Source of the DNA: Nocardioides sediminis
GTDB lineage: Bacteria > Actinomycetota > Actinomycetes > Propionibacteriales > Nocardioidaceae
DNA length: 64,000 bases
Assembly (NCBI RefSeq): GCF_003047295.1
Contig: NZ_PZYZ01000001.1
Location: 930,001-994,000, forward strand
Direction of reading: 5' to 3'
The notes below the pieces were generated by a model that did no database searches, was not told the origin of the DNA, and saw nothing but the letters and a program-made list of their open reading frames with translations. This document shows positions 61,633-64,000 of this stretch, one piece after another. The stretch's first letter is position 1, and every line of letters begins with the position of its first letter. The translations under genes and the position numbers were made by a program.

Positions 61633-62832
61633 ATGGCCACCGTGCAGCGGCGTCGTCCCGCTCCCAGTCGAGTCACCCCGATCCAGCGGCTTCGGACCGA
61701 CCCGGACCGGCTCCGCGTGCTCGTCGTGAGCGAGTCGTTCCTCCCGCAGGTCAACGGGGTCACCAACTCCGTACGTCGGGTCCTGGAGCACCTGGCCGAC
61801 AGCGGACACGTCGCCGAGCTGGTGGCGCCGACCGGCCCCGCGAGGTACGCCGGGTTCCCGGTGACGCTCGCGCGGGGCGCGAGCCTGCCGTTCTACCGCG
61901 ACTTCCGGATCGGGCTGGAGACGCGGCGACGGCTGCGGGCGGTGATGCTGCGCTTCCAGCCCGACGTGGTGCACATCGCCTCGCCGGCCACGCTGGGCCA
62001 CCAGGCGGCACGGGCGGCGCGTGAGCTCGGGATCCCGACCGTGGCGATCTACCAGACGGACCTGGTCGGGTTCGCCGAGCGCTACGGCATCGCCGGCGGC
62101 GCGGCCGCGATGACCCGGCTCACCCGACGCATCCACACCGGCGTGGACCGCACCCTCGCCCCCTCGACCGCCTCGCTGGCGCAGCTGGAGGAGATGGGCG
62201 TCCCGGGGCTCGGGCACTGGCCCCGTGGCGTGGACCTGGAGGCCTTCTCGCCGGCCCTGCGCGACGAGGCCGTGCACCGCGAGCTGGCGCCCGCGGGGGA
62301 GCGGCTGGTCGGGTACGTCGGCCGCCTCGCCCCCGAGAAGGAGCTCGGGCTGCTGGCCCACGTGGACCGGCTCCCCGGGGTGCGGGTGGTGGTCGTCGGC
62401 GGCGGCCCGGAGGAGGAGCGGCTGCGCGCGCTGCTGCCGGGCGCCGCCTTCCTCGGGGTGCTGCACGGGCAGGACCTCGGTCGGGCCTACGCCACCCTGG
62501 ACGTCTTCGTGCACACCGGTCGCCACGAGACCTACTGCCAGGCGGCCCAGGAGGCCCTCGCCTCGGGGGTGCCGGTCGTGGCCCCGCGCGCCGGCGGCCC
62601 GATCGACGTCGTGGACGACGGCACGGCCGGCTTCCTCTACCGGCCGGGCGATGGCGACGACCTCGCGTCGTACGTCACCCGGCTGGTCGGCGACGACGAC
62701 CTCCGGGCCCGGGTCTCGGCCGCAGCCGTGCGCAGCGTGCAGGGCCGCACCTGGGCGGCGGTCAACGACACGCTGGTCGAGCACTACCGCGACGTCGTCG
62801 GGCTCGGGTCGGCGCAGCGCCGCGCCGGCTGA
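61633..62832 (+). CDS. GT4 glycosyltransferase (GDP-mannose-dependent mannosyltransferase-like)
   Basis: 399 residues from ATG 61633 (GTG 61624 is also possible; no clear ribosome-binding site for either). The acceptor lobe begins RVLVVSESFLPQVNGVTNSVRRVLEHL, with HIASPATLGHQAARAAR. The donor lobe has VGYVGRLAPEKELGLL, VVVVGGGPEEERL and the GT4 E-x7-E motif in HETYCQAAQEALASGVPVVAP. The N-terminal sequence is close to mycobacterial MgtA/PimB-prime-type enzymes that add mannose to lipid carriers, so a lipid- or polymer-mannosylation role is likely. It is convergent with the LOG gene, 7 bp apart. Confidence 0.85.
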   Translation: MATVQRRRPAPSRVTPIQRLRTDPDRLRVLVVSESFLPQVNGVTNSVRRVLEHLADSGHVAELVAPTGPARYAGFPVTLARGASLPFYRDFRIGLETRRRLRAVMLRFQPDVVHIASPATLGHQAARAARELGIPTVAIYQTDLVGFAERYGIAGGAAAMTRLTRRIHTGVDRTLAPSTASLAQLEEMGVPGLGHWPRGVDLEAFSPALRDEAVHRELAPAGERLVGYVGRLAPEKELGLLAHVDRLPGVRVVVVGGGPEEERLRALLPGAAFLGVLHGQDLGRAYATLDVFVHTGRHETYCQAAQEALASGVPVVAPRAGGPIDVVDDGTAGFLYRPGDGDDLASYVTRLVGDDDLRARVSAAAVRSVQGRTWAAVNDTLVEHYRDVVGLGSAQRRAG

Positions 62833-62839
62833 TCGTGGC

Positions 62840-63943
62840 CTACGCGTACGACGCCACGACCTCGGCCGCCTCGGCCACCGAGTCCACGAGGTGCACGTGC
62901 TCCTCCATCGCGCGCCCGCGCGCCAGGGCGTGGAGCAGCGGCCAGGCGGGCAGCACCTCGGTCCAGTGCCGCCGCCCGACGAGCACCATCGGCGCCACCG
63001 AGGACTCGTCGGCGTAGTAGTTCTCGCACGCGTCCTGGAAGACCTCCTGGACGGTGCCGCCCGCTCCGGGGAGGAACACGATGCCGCCGGTGCAGACCTC
63101 GAGGAGGATGGCCTCGCGGGTGGCGTTGCGGAAGTACTTCGCGATCGCGGTCGCGAACGGGTTGGGCGGCTCGTGCCCGTAGTGCCAGGTCGGGATCCCG
63201 AGCGACTCCACGGGCCGGTCGACCGCATCCACCACGGCCAGTGCCGTGTCGGCCCACGCGCCGATGCTCGGGGTGAAGGACGGCACCGTCGCGAGGACGT
63301 CGAGCGCCGCGTCGAGCGCGGCGACGTCCGTGGCCGAGTGCAGGGCGCCCAGGTTGGCGGCCTCCATCGCGCCCGGCCCGCCGCCGGTGGCGACGGTGAG
63401 GGACGACCCGACCGCGTGGCCGAGGCGGGCCGCGTCGGCGTAGGCGTTCGAGCCGCGCTCCAGCGCGTGCCCGCCCATCACGCCCACCGCCCGGCGTCCC
63501 GCGACCCAGGCGACCAGGGCCCGGTCGATGGCGTGGTCGTGGAGGGCCTGGGCCAGCACCTCGTCCTGCGAGGCCGCGTCCTGGGCTGGGTGCCGCTGTG
63601 ACCACGCGTAGGCGCGGGCGTCCAGCGAGGCGGCGTACGGCTGCCGGTCGTAGAGGTCCCGGGGGGCGTAGAGCGTCGTGCGGTAGGTGTCGACGGGGCT
63701 GCCGGGCAGGTCGGGCAGCACGACGGCGCCGCGGCGGCGTACCTCCTCCTCGTCGCCCTCGGCGAACTCGCAGCCGAGGAACAGGGCCGAGGCCACCGAG
63801 CGCGACAGCAGCACGCTGCCGCGCCCGGTGAGGTCCAGCCCGACCACCCGCCAGCCCTCCAGCGACCGCGCGCCCGCGGCCAGCCGGGCGTCGAGGTCGG
63901 AGAGGGTGGTGATGTCGACGATGCGCCCGTGGGTGTGCCTCAC
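62840..63943 (-). CDS. LOG-family (TIGR00730-like) protein
   Basis: 367 residues from GTG 63943 (TTG 63955 would add four). The Rossmann-like core carries GVMGGHALERGSNAYADAARLG, VATGGGPGAMEAANLGAL and GIVFLPGAGGTVQEVFQDACENYY, a variant of the PGGxGTxxE motif of LOG/lysine-decarboxylase-like nucleotide monophosphate phosphoribohydrolases. It is longer than the 190-residue minimal LOG, with about 130 extra N-terminal residues. Cytokinin-type or nucleotide hydrolase activity is possible but unproven for such large members. Confidence 0.82.
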   Translation of the reverse strand: MRHTHGRIVDITTLSDLDARLAAGARSLEGWRVVGLDLTGRGSVLLSRSVASALFLGCEFAEGDEEEVRRRGAVVLPDLPGSPVDTYRTTLYAPRDLYDRQPYAASLDARAYAWSQRHPAQDAASQDEVLAQALHDHAIDRALVAWVAGRRAVGVMGGHALERGSNAYADAARLGHAVGSSLTVATGGGPGAMEAANLGALHSATDVAALDAALDVLATVPSFTPSIGAWADTALAVVDAVDRPVESLGIPTWHYGHEPPNPFATAIAKYFRNATREAILLEVCTGGIVFLPGAGGTVQEVFQDACENYYADESSVAPMVLVGRRHWTEVLPAWPLLHALARGRAMEEHVHLVDSVAEAAEVVASYA

Positions 63944-63971
63944 GGGTCCACCCAACCAGACGCGGGTGCCG

Positions 63972-64000
63972 TCAGAAGGCGTGCGCCATCAGGTCCGCGA
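63972..64000 (-). CDS. 3' end of a minus-strand gene
   Basis: The last 29 bases, read on the minus strand, give ...ADLMAHAF and a TGA at 63974-63972. All but one of the visible codons end in G or C. Only eight full codons are in the window, so no family can be assigned; the gene begins outside. Confidence 0.4.

Noticed and set aside
58404..61766. A 1120-codon minus-strand frame over glpD and rlmN
   Set aside because: Both plus-strand genes are complete with full signatures. The long frame is a by-product of high GC content.

Overview
The window is a high-GC stretch from an actinobacterium. Gene order, GC-rich third codon positions, GTG/TTG starts and several lineage-typical proteins (DUF2469, a C-terminally extended ribosomal protein S2, a GylR-like glycerol regulator) point to the Nocardioidaceae, most likely Nocardioides or a close relative. 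That assignment is inference from memory of gene order and protein features, not from a search. No rRNA, tRNA, CRISPR array, phage gene or transposase was seen.

The backbone is the conserved actinobacterial core order, in three blocks: (1) DUF177-rpmF-rnc-mutM, smc and ftsY (1-13.5 kb); (2) amtB-glnK-glnD, then ffh, rpsP-khpA, rimM-trmD, rplS, lepB-rnhB-DUF2469, yraN-comM-dprA-xerC (20.6-46 kb); (3) rpsB-tsf, pyrH-frr-cdsA and rlmN (47-61.4 kb). These genes cover ribosome assembly and translation, SRP targeting, nitrogen control, chromosome organisation, DNA uptake/recombination and phospholipid synthesis.

Four accessory blocks sit between core genes. At 13.6-20.4 kb (minus strand) a four-gene glycan cluster lies between ftsY and amtB: a GT2 enzyme, a methyltransferase-like protein with a coiled coil, a protein with two GT4 modules, and a 972-residue multi-domain glycosyltransferase. 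At 24.7-30.4 kb (minus strand), between glnD and ffh, lie an MHS-family transporter with a short-chain dehydrogenase, a GAF/CdaR-type regulator, and an ECF sigma factor paired with a membrane protein carrying an Asp-box motif. At 32.6-36.4 kb there is a loose set: secreted beta-propeller protein, amidohydrolase, secreted Lys/Ala-rich protein and acetyltransferase. At 51.9-60.2 kb, between cdsA and rlmN, sits a glycerol locus: glpF-glpK-glpD on the plus strand facing an IclR-type regulator plus a second glycerol kinase on the minus strand.

The most unusual observations are structural. TrmD is fused to a GNAT acetyltransferase domain. S2 carries an acidic linker and a small C-terminal domain resembling the actinobacterial sunset domain. 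Three non-coding repeat elements of different design sit next to core genes: a nested inverted repeat before rimM, a 16-bp-arm inverted repeat after smc, and a perfect 66-bp tandem duplication across the rlmN stop codon. A 52-bp-phased repeat also lies between xerC and the M23 peptidase gene. At least ten genes have a TAnnnT hexamer 6-9 bases before the start codon, which suggests widespread leaderless transcription.
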